Assembly (NCBI RefSeq): GCF_001693255.1
Contig: NZ_CP016474.1
Span: 638,661-702,660, forward strand
DNA length: 64,000 nt
Direction of reading: 5' to 3'
Origin: Picosynechococcus sp. PCC 7003
GTDB taxonomy: Bacteria; Cyanobacteriota; Cyanobacteriia; Cyanobacteriales; MRBY01
Shown here: positions 35,851 to 44,969 of the stretch, piece after piece
How positions within the stretch are numbered: position 1 is the first letter of the stretch
Layout of the letters: the number at the start of each line of letters is the position of its first letter
Program-made: the position numbers and the translations under genes
Notes under the pieces: model-generated
The model's input: the letters and a program-made list of their open reading frames with translations, nothing else
Told to the model about the DNA's origin: nothing
Databases searched by the model: none

Positions 35851-37289
35851 CACCCGCAACCTTCACCGAAAAACTCACCGGGGCGATCGCCGCCCAAAAG
35901 ACCCTCCTCGTGGCCGGTCTCGATCCAAACCCGGAAATGCTGCCGGATTCTTTACGCACCGGCGATTTAATTCAAAACCTCAAAACGTGGCTCCTGGGGA
36001 TCATTGACCAGACCCAGGATCTCGTCTGTGCCTACAAGCCGACCCTCGGTTTTTATCAAGCCTTGGGGGTGCCGGGGTTGCAACTCCTAGAAACGGTATT
36101 GGAACATATCCCCTCCCACATTGCCGTAATTCTCGATGCGAAACACGCGGATCTCAACACCAGCAGCATTTTCGCCCAGGCCATATTTGAGACGTGGCAA
36201 GTGGATGCAGTCACCCTCAGCGCCTACCCCGGCCAAGACCATGTTGCGCCCTTTCTGCTATATCCCGACAAAGGTGTTTTCTTGCAATGTCGCACCTCTA
36301 ACCCCGGTGCCTTTCCCCTCCAAAATTACCCCGATCTGGAACGGCCTTTTTATCTGCACCTGATCCAAGAAATCAAACAGTGGGGCACCCCCGAACAACT
36401 TTTCTTAGAAATTGGAGGCGATCGCCCGGAGGTTTTTCGCCAAGTGCGTGCCATTGCCCCAGAACGCTGGATCCTCGCCCGTAGTATCTGGCAACGGAGC
36501 GAAAACCTCGAAGAAATCATTCACCAGGGTTTAAATTCCAATGGGTCTGGCCTCTTAATTCCCATTCCTAACGATGACCTCAGTCAAACAGATTGTCGGC
36601 AACCCGTCGCCCAGCTACGGCAAAAAATTGAAGACATCCGCCGGCGTTATACCCCCAGCAATGCCCGTTGTGATTTGCTCCAAACGCCGACGAATTTCCC
36701 CACAGCCCACCCCCAGGCGGAGTTGATTGTGCAGTTGTTTGACCTGGGCTGTTTGCTCTTTGGGGAATATGTTCAGGCCTCCGGGGCGACGTTTTCCTAT
36801 TACATCGATCTACGCAAAATTATTTCTAACCCCCAGGTCTTTAACCAGGTGCTCAATGCCTATGGGGCGATCGCCAAAACCCTAAAATTTGACCGCATCG
36901 CTGGGATTCCCTACGGTTCACTCCCCACGGCAACGGGGCTGGCTCTGAAATTAAACTACCCGATGATTTTTCCCCGTAAGGAAGTCAAGGCCCATGGCAC
37001 CCGGCGGGTGATCGAAGGCCATTTCGAGCCAGGGGAAACGATTCTGGTCGTCGATGATGTGCTGATTACGGGCAAAAGTATCGTTGAGGGGGCCAAAAAA
37101 CTGGAGTCAGCGGGACTAGCAGTTAAAGATATGGTTGTCCTCATTGACCACGAAGCAGGCGTTAAGGACCGGCTCCAGGCCCAGGGGTACCAAGCTCACG
37201 CCATTTTAACCATTTCTGAAATCACAGAAACCCTTTTTCAGGCGGGCCGCATTGACCAGAATCAATATGATTGCCTCGTGAGCCATTGA
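35841..37289 (+). CDS. pyrFE: Bifunctional orotidine-5'-phosphate decarboxylase / orotate phosphoribosyltransferase
   Basis: This fusion catalyses the last two steps of UMP synthesis. The N-terminal half (about residues 1-270) is a type 2 OMP decarboxylase: LLVAGLDPNPEMLP near the start and the catalytic segment ILDAKHADLNTSS near residue 97. The C-terminal half (about 290-482) is an orotate phosphoribosyltransferase, with the PRPP-binding motif ILVVDDVLITGKS near 400. The order, decarboxylase then transferase, is opposite to animal UMP synthase. The TTG at 35,841 is the only start that keeps the complete barrel; AGGA directly precedes it, and it overlaps the DUF3288 stop. Confidence 0.92.
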   Translation: MELTPATFTEKLTGAIAAQKTLLVAGLDPNPEMLPDSLRTGDLIQNLKTWLLGIIDQTQDLVCAYKPTLGFYQALGVPGLQLLETVLEHIPSHIAVILDAKHADLNTSSIFAQAIFETWQVDAVTLSAYPGQDHVAPFLLYPDKGVFLQCRTSNPGAFPLQNYPDLERPFYLHLIQEIKQWGTPEQLFLEIGGDRPEVFRQVRAIAPERWILARSIWQRSENLEEIIHQGLNSNGSGLLIPIPNDDLSQTDCRQPVAQLRQKIEDIRRRYTPSNARCDLLQTPTNFPTAHPQAELIVQLFDLGCLLFGEYVQASGATFSYYIDLRKIISNPQVFNQVLNAYGAIAKTLKFDRIAGIPYGSLPTATGLALKLNYPMIFPRKEVKAHGTRRVIEGHFEPGETILVVDDVLITGKSIVEGAKKLESAGLAVKDMVVLIDHEAGVKDRLQAQGYQAHAILTISEITETLFQAGRIDQNQYDCLVSH

Positions 37290-37370
37290 GCTTTTTCCAG
37301 ACAAAATGCTGCCAGTGCTTGGGTCTTTTGCGTACAGTAGAAGAGAAAAACCTTCACCGACGACGACCCC

Positions 37371-38594
37371 ATGGGATTACATCTGTTTGAGCATTTACAA
37401 ATGGCGATCGCCACCCTCCGCACCAACAAAATGCGCAGTGGGTTAACGATGCTCGGCATCATCATCGGTAATGCGTCCGTGATTGCCATGGTCGGTTTAG
37501 GTCAAGGTGCCCAAAAACTTGCCACAGAACAGTTTGAATCCCTGGGTTCCAATGTTTTGTTTATCATTCCCGGATCGCGGGCCGCCCAGCGCACCACCAT
37601 CGATTTACCGAAGACGTTGGTTTGGGAAGATGCCAAGGCGATCGCCGAACAGGTGCCAAACGTAGCGGCGGTGGCTCCCCAGATTAATAGTCGCGGTTTA
37701 GTCACATTTCGCGGGATTAATAAAGATTCCTTGCTCTTGGGGATTACCCCCGAATTCATTGAGGTGCGCGAATTTACCCTGGCCCAAGGCCGGTTTGTGA
37801 CCGATAGTGATGTGGAGCGCAATAAGCGCGTTGCTGTGATTGGGTCTGAGATTGCCACGGAGCTTTTCCCGAACATCGAGCCGGTGGGTCAAAAACTCCG
37901 GGTTAAAAATCTCACCTTTGATGTGATTGGCGTTTTAGAAGAAAAAGGAGCTTCCTTTGGTACCAACCAGGACAACGCCGTTTATATGCCCCTAACCACG
38001 ATGTCCAACCAGGTGGTGGGCCGTACGTCTCCCTATGGCACCGAATTAACCTTTATTTCCGTTTCCAGTGAAAGCGAAGACCGGGTCAGGGCGATGACCT
38101 TTCAGATCAAAAACCTGCTGCGGCTGCGCCACAAGATCGTCGATGAGGATGATTTTAGTGTCCAAAGTCAACAGGATCTATTGGATGTGGCGAATACAAT
38201 TACCGGGGCTTTAACCACAATGTTGGCGGCGATCGCCGGTATTTCTCTTCTGGTGGGGGGCATCGGCATCATGAATATTATGTTGGTGTCTGTCACCGAG
38301 CGCACGAAAGAAATTGGTCTCCGTAAAGCCCTTGGTGCCACAGAAAACGACGTTTTATATCAATTCCTAATTGAATCGGTGATCCTGGCGGGAATCGGTG
38401 GGATCTTTGGTACGAGCCTAGGCCTAGGAGGTATATTTCTCGCCAATGTCTTGACTCCCCTGGCGGCCCCGGTTTCTGTGACAGCGATTGTGATGGCGGT
38501 AGGTGTTTCTGGGGGAATTGGCTTATTTTTTGGGGTGTTTCCGGCACGACAGGCGGCCCGTTTAGACCCAATTGTTGCCCTCCGCAGCGAGTAG
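37371..38594 (+). CDS. MacB/FtsX-type ABC transporter permease
   Basis: This 407-residue membrane protein has one N-terminal helix (about 22-44, LTMLGIIIGNASVIAMVG), a large periplasmic MacB_PCD domain (about 45-265) and three C-terminal helices forming an FtsX domain. The segment LLVGGIGIMNIMLVSVTERTKEIGLRKALGA near residue 290 is a hallmark of MacB-like mechanotransmission permeases. No ATPase or adaptor gene is adjacent, so its partner must be encoded elsewhere. Substrate unknown. Confidence 0.9.
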   Translation: MGLHLFEHLQMAIATLRTNKMRSGLTMLGIIIGNASVIAMVGLGQGAQKLATEQFESLGSNVLFIIPGSRAAQRTTIDLPKTLVWEDAKAIAEQVPNVAAVAPQINSRGLVTFRGINKDSLLLGITPEFIEVREFTLAQGRFVTDSDVERNKRVAVIGSEIATELFPNIEPVGQKLRVKNLTFDVIGVLEEKGASFGTNQDNAVYMPLTTMSNQVVGRTSPYGTELTFISVSSESEDRVRAMTFQIKNLLRLRHKIVDEDDFSVQSQQDLLDVANTITGALTTMLAAIAGISLLVGGIGIMNIMLVSVTERTKEIGLRKALGATENDVLYQFLIESVILAGIGGIFGTSLGLGGIFLANVLTPLAAPVSVTAIVMAVGVSGGIGLFFGVFPARQAARLDPIVALRSE

Positions 38595-38675
38595 AATTTT
38601 GCCCCTAATTACAGGGATGGATCGGGGTCTACAGCCAAACTTCAATCTGCTATACTTTATTAGCCCAAAACCCTT

Positions 38676-38748
<73 letters not shown>

Positions 38749-38774
38749 TTTTTCTCGACAAATACATATCGTCT

Positions 38775-41700
38775 ATGGCACTGGTACACGGCACTTGGAT
38801 TTTTCAGGCACAGCAATCCTACTTTTTTCTGTGGAGTGAGGCCTGGCGCAGTGAGTCCGGAGTAACCCCGCCAGATTATCCCTTTGGGGGCGATCGCCAA
38901 AGCCTCGAAACCCAACTCCAGGACTATGGGGTGACGATGCCCGAAAACGCCCAGTGGCTAGAAACAACGTTTTTTCTGCCCAGCACCAAAGGCACCAAGA
39001 CAAAACCCTCGATCCCGCTCCTTTCCAATCAAACCCAGATTCCGGATCAACTGGATTGGGCCGACTGGCAAATTTGGGGCCTCGCCCTAAACCCCCGCCA
39101 GGCAGCGAATATTATTCAGTCCTTGCCCCTCACCGATGATGCCCTTGCGGGGGATCTCCGGTTTTGGTGGCAGGTGTGCCGCTGGAGCCTTGATCTAGTC
39201 GTGCGGCGCAAATTTCTCCCCCATGTCACCCCCCTCCCGACGGGAGAGGCCCTGGCGACTTGGGTGCCCCTATTGGATAGCGTCACAGAACAGCAGCGGT
39301 TTGCTCAGTTTTTGCAACAAATGCCAGGGATTTGTACGGTCGGCCAAACACCCGCCCAAGTGTTACTGAGTTTTCTCACGGCGATGGTCGATGCCCAGGT
39401 ACGCCCCCATGGGAAGCCCCTGCAAAATTTTCCGAAAACCTCCGTTGTGTTCCCCTGGTGCGATCGCCTCTCCAAAGCCAAAGCGACCTTTGAGGATTTG
39501 CCCCGCCAACTGGGCCATGCCTATGAAAATTGGACCTTTCCCGTGCGGGAATATCTGGTGGAACCGCCGGATTTTGCCCTAAATCAGCCCCTATTTCGCG
39601 CCTGTTTTCAACTGTTGCCCCCCACCGCAGACCAAGACCGTTGGCAATTGCAATATGGTTTGCAGGCCTTGGGAAATGCGGAAAGTATTGTCACGGCGGA
39701 TCAGGTTTGGCAAGATCCCAGTCAACCCCAGGAAATTTTATTAAAGGGTCTGGGCCTTGCTTCGCGTTTATACGGCCCCATTGGCGAAAGTTTAGGGGGG
39801 CCGCAGCCCTGTGGTTGTCCTCTGGATGCGATCCAAGCCTATGAGTTTATCCGTTCGGTGGCCTGGCAATTGCGAGATAAAGGCCTAGGGGTAATCCTGC
39901 CGGAGGGTTTGGAAGCCGGGAGCAATGAGGTGCGCCTTGGCATTAAAATTTCTGCCCGGGTGAAAGATGAAAGTCGTTTAAATCTCCAGAGTCTGTTGCA
40001 GTACAAACTGGAGGTGGCCGTTGGCGAAACGACTCTCACAGAACGGGAATTTCAGGATCTGCTGGCACGGCGATCGCCTCTGGTAGAAGTGAAGGGGCAA
40101 TGGCTAGCTCTCCAACCCACCGATGTGCGCGCCGCCCAGGAAATTTACCAAACAAAAATGGCTGAACAGCCCCTGCGGGTCGAAGATGCCCTGCGCTTGG
40201 GGGCAGAACCGGGCCAGGTGTTTGCGAAGTTGCCCGTGGTTGGCTTTGAGGCTTCCGGAGCCTTGCGGGAACTCCTCGATCATCTGACGAATAATGAATC
40301 CCTCAAGCTAATTGAGCCACCGGACTCGCTCCAGGGGACGCTCCGGCCCTACCAGCACAAGGGGATGAGTTGGCTGAGCTTTTTACAAAAATGGGGCTTA
40401 GGGGCTTGCCTCGCCGATGATATGGGTCTGGGGAAAACAATCCAGGCGATCGCCTTTTTATTGACCCTCCAGGAAAACAAAAAACTGACCCAGCCGGTGC
40501 TGTTGGTTTGTCCGACCTCCGTGGTGAGTAATTGGGAACGCGAAATTAGCAAATTTGCCCCCAGCTTAAAAACGTTGATTCACCATGGCGATCGCCGCGC
40601 CAAAGGAAAAACCTTTGCCAGTACAGCCCAGCAATATGATGTGATTCTCACCAGCTATTCCTTGGTTTTCCGGGACCAAAAAGACTTGGCCACAGTATCT
40701 TGGCAGGGCATGATCCTTGATGAAGCTCAAAATATCAAGAATCCCCAGGCGAAACAGGCCCAAGCGGTGCGCGCCCTCGATAGTGGCTTTCGCATTGCCC
40801 TCACGGGAACCCCCGTGGAAAATCGCCTCAGGGAACTCTGGTCAATCCTTGATTTTCTCAACCCCAATTTCCTCGGCACCCAACAATTTTTCCAACGGCG
40901 CTTTGCGATTCCCATCGAAAAATATGGCGATCGCCAAACCCTCCAGAGTCTCCGTAAGCTCACCCAACCCTTTATCCTGCGCCGCCTCAAGACCGACAAG
41001 ACGATTATCCAAGACCTGCCCGAAAAACAAGAAATGGAAGTCTTTTGCAGTCTCTCGAAAGACCAAGCCAATCTTTATCAAAAACTGGTGGATGAATCCC
41101 TCGCGGAAATCGAAAACACCGACGGCATTAAACGGCGCGGCCTAATCCTTACCCTGCTGCTACGGCTCAAACAGCTTTGTAATCACCCTGTACTGCTCCA
41201 GAGCAAGCCCAAACTTGGCAAAAACTTTGCCCCCCGTTCCGGCAAACTGCTCCGCCTCGAAGAAATGCTCGAAGAATTGATCTCCGAAGGCGATCGCGCC
41301 TTGATCTTCACCCAATTTTCTGAATGGGGCAAGCTGCTCCAACCCTACCTCCAGGAACGCCTCGGCCGGGATGTCCTCTTTCTCTATGGCGCAACCCGAC
41401 GGGAAGCCCGCCAACAAATGTGCGATCGCTTCCAAAACGATCCCAATGGCCCGCCCATTTTCATTCTGTCCCTCAAAGCAGGGGGCACCGGGTTGAATTT
41501 AACCCGCGCTAACCATGTGTTCCACGTCGATCGCTGGTGGAATCCGGCCGTAGAAGACCAGGCCACCGACCGCGCCTTCCGCATCGGCCAGAAGCAAAAT
41601 GTCCAGGTGCATAAATTCGTTAGCACCGGCACCCTCGAAGAAAAAATTAGCGCGATGATCGCCAGCAAAAAAGAACTGGCGGAACAAACTGTCGATACCG

Positions 41701-41783
41701 GTGAAAATTGGCTGACGGAACTAGATACAAATCAACTGCGAGATTTACTGCTCCTAGAGCGCGATCGCCTCATGGAGGAATAA
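38775..41783 (+). CDS. SNF2/HepA-family DNA-dependent ATPase (helicase-like)
   Basis: This is a SWI2/SNF2 translocase of 1002 residues. The N-terminal half (about 1-520) is the bacterial SNF2-associated region, with no catalytic motif. The first RecA-like lobe has LADDMGLGKTIQAIAFLL near residue 550 and the Walker B box LDEAQNIKN near 650. The second lobe includes LKAGGTGLNLTRANHVFHVDRWWNPAVEDQATDRAFRIGQ near 900. It probably remodels protein-DNA or transcription complexes; its biological role is not established. It begins 26 bases after tRNA-Arg and is followed by rpoZ. Confidence 0.92.
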   Translation: MALVHGTWIFQAQQSYFFLWSEAWRSESGVTPPDYPFGGDRQSLETQLQDYGVTMPENAQWLETTFFLPSTKGTKTKPSIPLLSNQTQIPDQLDWADWQIWGLALNPRQAANIIQSLPLTDDALAGDLRFWWQVCRWSLDLVVRRKFLPHVTPLPTGEALATWVPLLDSVTEQQRFAQFLQQMPGICTVGQTPAQVLLSFLTAMVDAQVRPHGKPLQNFPKTSVVFPWCDRLSKAKATFEDLPRQLGHAYENWTFPVREYLVEPPDFALNQPLFRACFQLLPPTADQDRWQLQYGLQALGNAESIVTADQVWQDPSQPQEILLKGLGLASRLYGPIGESLGGPQPCGCPLDAIQAYEFIRSVAWQLRDKGLGVILPEGLEAGSNEVRLGIKISARVKDESRLNLQSLLQYKLEVAVGETTLTEREFQDLLARRSPLVEVKGQWLALQPTDVRAAQEIYQTKMAEQPLRVEDALRLGAEPGQVFAKLPVVGFEASGALRELLDHLTNNESLKLIEPPDSLQGTLRPYQHKGMSWLSFLQKWGLGACLADDMGLGKTIQAIAFLLTLQENKKLTQPVLLVCPTSVVSNWEREISKFAPSLKTLIHHGDRRAKGKTFASTAQQYDVILTSYSLVFRDQKDLATVSWQGMILDEAQNIKNPQAKQAQAVRALDSGFRIALTGTPVENRLRELWSILDFLNPNFLGTQQFFQRRFAIPIEKYGDRQTLQSLRKLTQPFILRRLKTDKTIIQDLPEKQEMEVFCSLSKDQANLYQKLVDESLAEIENTDGIKRRGLILTLLLRLKQLCNHPVLLQSKPKLGKNFAPRSGKLLRLEEMLEELISEGDRALIFTQFSEWGKLLQPYLQERLGRDVLFLYGATRREARQQMCDRFQNDPNGPPIFILSLKAGGTGLNLTRANHVFHVDRWWNPAVEDQATDRAFRIGQKQNVQVHKFVSTGTLEEKISAMIASKKELAEQTVDTGENWLTELDTNQLRDLLLLERDRLMEE

Positions 41784-41806
41784 CCAGGGGAATCCCCCCG
41801 CACCGT

Positions 41807-41812
41807 TATAAT
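41807..41812 (+). promoter_or_regulatory. -10 box of the rpoZ promoter
   Basis: A perfect TATAAT overlaps the first possible ATG (41,811) of the rpoZ frame. Transcription would then start near 41,819, downstream of that ATG. This argues that rpoZ translation begins at 41,856. No clear -35 hexamer is present. Confidence 0.6.
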
Positions 41813-41855
41813 GGAAAGCCTGAACACCCAACCCACAAATTTACTACCACCTCGT

Positions 41856-42083
41856 ATGCAAAAACGTAGCTCCTTCGATTCTGCAGAAATTATGCACCGG
41901 GCTGAAGATCTAATGCAGGCCGCATCCAATCGTTACCGCATTACCGTGCAGGTGGCTCAGCGGGCTAAGCGCCGCCGTTATGAAGAATTTGATGCCGTTG
42001 AAGATCCGTTAATGAAGCCGCCGATCCGCGCCATTATCGAGATGTCCGATGAACTGACCCAGCCTGAAATTATTGGCGAATAG
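41856..42083 (+). CDS. rpoZ: RNA polymerase omega subunit
   Basis: Omega binds the beta-prime subunit and helps core enzyme assembly and sigma choice. The 75-residue product reads [19 protein letters not shown], followed by the conserved [19 protein letters not shown] and an acidic tail, as in cyanobacterial RpoZ. An in-frame ATG at 41,811 would add 15 residues, but it lies inside the TATAAT promoter box, so I prefer 41,856. It follows the SNF2 gene by 72 bases. Confidence 0.9.
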   Translation: MQKRSSFDSAEIMHRAEDLMQAASNRYRITVQVAQRAKRRRYEEFDAVEDPLMKPPIRAIIEMSDELTQPEIIGE

Positions 42084-42244
42084 TTCAAACCATATTCTTG
42101 GTTAGGTTTGCCGTTCCTAAGGGGTTAACGAGCGACCTTTAACCAGAAAATCCGCAAGAAGTTTGTGGGGAGCGATGTATTACAGGCGTCAACCAGTACA
42201 CTGGGATCGTTGGCAACTCAGTGTAAGACATTCGTAAGCTTCCC

Positions 42245-43891
42245 ATGAAACTGCTGTTGGTAGATGATGACCCCATTTTTCGTCTAGGCTTTTGTACCGC
42301 TTTGGCCCAGGAAACGGATTGGGCGATCGCCGCAGAAAATTTCAGCACCATTTTGGCAGCATCCCCCCGCAAGGATTTGGATCTAATTCTCTGTGATCCA
42401 GCCTGGCAGGGGGATCGTTATTGGCGTCGATATCGCGAACTGCAACTTCTTTATCCGACAACGCCCCTAGCTCTCTGCACGGCACAACTGGATCCAGAAC
42501 GGATTTTACAGGCGAAACGGGATGGACTGGCGGGTTATTTTCCCAAAGGATTGGCGATTACCGATCTCGTCCCAGAGCTGAGTACCATCGCCGCTGGCGG
42601 TAAAGTTTGGTCTCAACGTCCCCAGGGTATTAACCAAAATCTGTTCGCTGGGATGCGTCGCCGGGGTCTTGACCAGATTTACACGGCCCTAGATCGCGTC
42701 GAAACTTACCTCGCCCAAGAGAACCTCTCGCCCATATACCGCGCGGTTTTCGCGGGACAACAACGAGAACTCAAAACAGTCGCCTGGCTCCTGCGCCATT
42801 GCCTGCCCCAAAGTGCTATTTTCCTGAATACAATTCCTCCTGCCCAGCCCCAGACCTCTCCTGCTGGTGCCCTTACCATCGCTCCGCCCGTAGACATTAC
42901 GACGACCAATACCCGCTGGCAAACCCTCCTCGAAAAGACCTTTGGGAAGCTCAATGGCTCCCTGAAAAATGCCACTGGCGGTAGTTTAGAACTAGAGATT
43001 GTTACCCCAGAAAAACGGCGGGAACTGCTCTACATCATTCTGCAACAACTCAATTTTATTTTTAATGATCCCCAGTGGAAAACTTTAGACCCCGAAGCTT
43101 TCCAGGCCCAACATCAACGCAGCATTCGCAACCTCTGGAAATTTAGCGCCCAGGAATTTATTGGCCGTTACCATCTCACCGCTGACAATCAGGCTGAAGG
43201 CTTTTTAGAGTTGCTCAATCGGGTGGCGATCGCCAATGCCCCAGACTTAAACCAGAGACTACCCCAAAGCGACGACTTATTTGCCTATTTACTGCAAGAC
43301 CAACCCCTCACCATCGATAATGTCACCTATCGCCTTGAGGCCAGGGAAACCCTACTGCGCAGCCAACTCATTTTAGAAAATTTGTTGATTGCTATTGGTA
43401 ACGATATTCTACAATTTATTTTAAATACCTTGCCAGAGCCGGAGTTACTCAAAGCAGAAATTTACCAACCAAAGCTACGTTCTTCCCGCAACATTGCTCG
43501 TTTTCGCAATGATCTATCGTGGGCCTACCGCCTGCGCAAATATTGGTTAGAACCGAAGGCCATTTTTGAAAGTCAACATCAATTTTTGAGCGTTAGTCCA
43601 AGCGGCATTGTCCAAACCGCCGTTTACCAGCCCCGCTCCGCAGAACTCGCAAACCTTGAGGGAATTCCCTGGCTGGTGACAATTCTCCTGGAATTGAGGG
43701 ATGCCCTTGCCCCTCGAATTCGTGCCCTCGTAGCCTGGCTCGGTGAAATTTTAGTTTACGTGCTAACCAATGTGATTGGCCGAGCCCTTGGGTTAATCGC
43801 TAGGGGCATCGTCGAAGGAGCTGGCAGCAGTTGGCAACATCTCCGGGCGCGCCAAATTGAGCTAGCAAACATGGCCCGGAAAAATTCCTAA
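42245..43891 (+). CDS. Response regulator receiver fused to DUF3685
   Basis: This 548-residue protein starts with a receiver domain. The acidic triplet LLLVDDDP (residues 7-9) and the phospho-acceptor position Asp51 in LILCDPAW are visible. Most of the rest (about 150-548) matches the cyanobacteria-specific DUF3685 region, with no DNA-binding or known enzymatic output domain. Near the C-terminus a hydrophobic, helical stretch (LVYVLTNVIGRALGLIARG, about 500-520) could associate with membrane. Role unknown. Confidence 0.8.
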   Translation: MKLLLVDDDPIFRLGFCTALAQETDWAIAAENFSTILAASPRKDLDLILCDPAWQGDRYWRRYRELQLLYPTTPLALCTAQLDPERILQAKRDGLAGYFPKGLAITDLVPELSTIAAGGKVWSQRPQGINQNLFAGMRRRGLDQIYTALDRVETYLAQENLSPIYRAVFAGQQRELKTVAWLLRHCLPQSAIFLNTIPPAQPQTSPAGALTIAPPVDITTTNTRWQTLLEKTFGKLNGSLKNATGGSLELEIVTPEKRRELLYIILQQLNFIFNDPQWKTLDPEAFQAQHQRSIRNLWKFSAQEFIGRYHLTADNQAEGFLELLNRVAIANAPDLNQRLPQSDDLFAYLLQDQPLTIDNVTYRLEARETLLRSQLILENLLIAIGNDILQFILNTLPEPELLKAEIYQPKLRSSRNIARFRNDLSWAYRLRKYWLEPKAIFESQHQFLSVSPSGIVQTAVYQPRSAELANLEGIPWLVTILLELRDALAPRIRALVAWLGEILVYVLTNVIGRALGLIARGIVEGAGSSWQHLRARQIELANMARKNS

Positions 43892-43962
43892 GAAGACAAT
43901 AAGTCTGCTAATTAGCTTCAGAGAAACTGCTATGATCCTGGTTGCAATTGCCTTTCTCTGCC

Positions 43963-44397
43963 ATGGCTTACCGTAATCCTGCTCCCACCGTCGATATCAT
44001 TGTTGAACTCTGCGATCGTCCCCATCGGCCAATTATTTTAGTTGAACGCAAATATGAACCCTTTGGCTGGGCGATTCCAGGGGGTTTTGTGGATTATGGT
44101 GAAACGGTGGAGGGGGCCGCAAAACGGGAAGCCCTAGAGGAAATTTCCCTGGAGGTGCAATTGGTTGAGCAATTTTGTGTGTACTCTGATCCCGCCCGTG
44201 ATCCGCGCCAACACACCATTAGTGTGGTCTTTATCGCCACGGCAACGGGAGACCCCAAAGCGGCAGATGATGCCAAAACAGTCGGCATTTTTCAGCCGTG
44301 GGACGTCCCGCAAAATTTATGTTTTGATCATGGGCGCATTTTGCAGGATTATTGGTCTTACCGCCACCACGGGATGCGTCCCCGTTTGGGTGCTTAA
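43963..44397 (+). CDS. NUDIX hydrolase
   Basis: This 144-residue protein hydrolyses nucleoside diphosphate-linked compounds. The Nudix box is complete: [21 protein letters not shown] (first residue near 46) followed by ISLEV. The region [16 protein letters not shown] is like ADP-ribose pyrophosphatases, but the substrate is not certain. The start is taken at the ATG 43,963. A TGC-TATGAT promoter (43,928-43,936) puts the transcript start near 43,943, which makes the upstream TTG at 43,942 unlikely. ridA follows after 39 bases. Confidence 0.9.
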   Translation: MAYRNPAPTVDIIVELCDRPHRPIILVERKYEPFGWAIPGGFVDYGETVEGAAKREALEEISLEVQLVEQFCVYSDPARDPRQHTISVVFIATATGDPKAADDAKTVGIFQPWDVPQNLCFDHGRILQDYWSYRHHGMRPRLGA

Positions 44398-44436
44398 TGT
44401 GATCTGCAATTTTTAAACGGTTTTGAGAGTTTAGTG

Positions 44437-44823
44437 ATGGAAAAAAAAGTTATTCAAACTAATAATGCCCCCGCCCCCGTTGGCCCCTATAACCAGGCGA
44501 TCGCCGCTTCCGGAAAGATGTTATTTTGTTCTGGCCAAATTGCGCTTGATCCCGCCACGGGCCAAATTATTGATGGGGATGTGCAAGCCCAAACCAAACA
44601 GGTCATGGCAAATTTAGCGGCGGTGTTAAAAGAAGCTGGTGCCACTTGGGAAAATGTGGTTAAAACGGGCGTTTTCCTAAAGGATATGAATGATTTTGCA
44701 GCGGTTAATGCTGTGTATGCCACCTATTTTGATGAAGCTACAGCCCCTGCCCGCGCCTGTGTCGAAGTGGCCCGTCTGCCGAAGGATGTCCTTGTCGAGA
44801 TTGAATGTATTGCCGTGCTTTAA
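44437..44823 (+). CDS. ridA: RidA-family enamine/imine deaminase
   Basis: RidA hydrolyses reactive enamines and imines such as 2-aminoacrylate formed by PLP enzymes. The 128-residue protein contains the family segments [24 protein letters not shown] near the start, [12 protein letters not shown] near residue 74 and the C-terminal signature [20 protein letters not shown] with the catalytic Arg. Both a GTG (44,434) and an ATG (44,437) could start it; I use the ATG. A terminator follows and also serves the converging crhR gene. Confidence 0.95.
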   Translation: MEKKVIQTNNAPAPVGPYNQAIAASGKMLFCSGQIALDPATGQIIDGDVQAQTKQVMANLAAVLKEAGATWENVVKTGVFLKDMNDFAAVNAVYATYFDEATAPARACVEVARLPKDVLVEIECIAVL

Positions 44824-44871
44824 ACACACAACTAAAGCTGCATTCTTGATCAAGTCCTACCCAAAGAAAAA

Positions 44872-44906
44872 CCTCCACTTCTCATCGGAAATGGAGGCTC
44901 TTTTTT
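44872..44906. terminator. Bidirectional terminator between ridA and crhR
   Basis: The stem CCTCCA/TGGAGG (44,872-44,877 and 44,892-44,897) with a 14-base loop is followed on the plus strand by CTCTTTTTT. On the minus strand it is followed by TTTTTC. It can stop transcription from both converging genes. Confidence 0.82.
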
Positions 44907-44969
44907 ATTTTTATACTTGTCACATTCTCCTAGGTTTAGTTTGTTATCTAGCCCTAGGTGTTGGGATTT

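Noticed and set aside
41811-41855. N-terminal extension of rpoZ starting at ATG 41,811
   Set aside because: That ATG lies within a perfect TATAAT -10 box, so the transcript most likely begins downstream of it.
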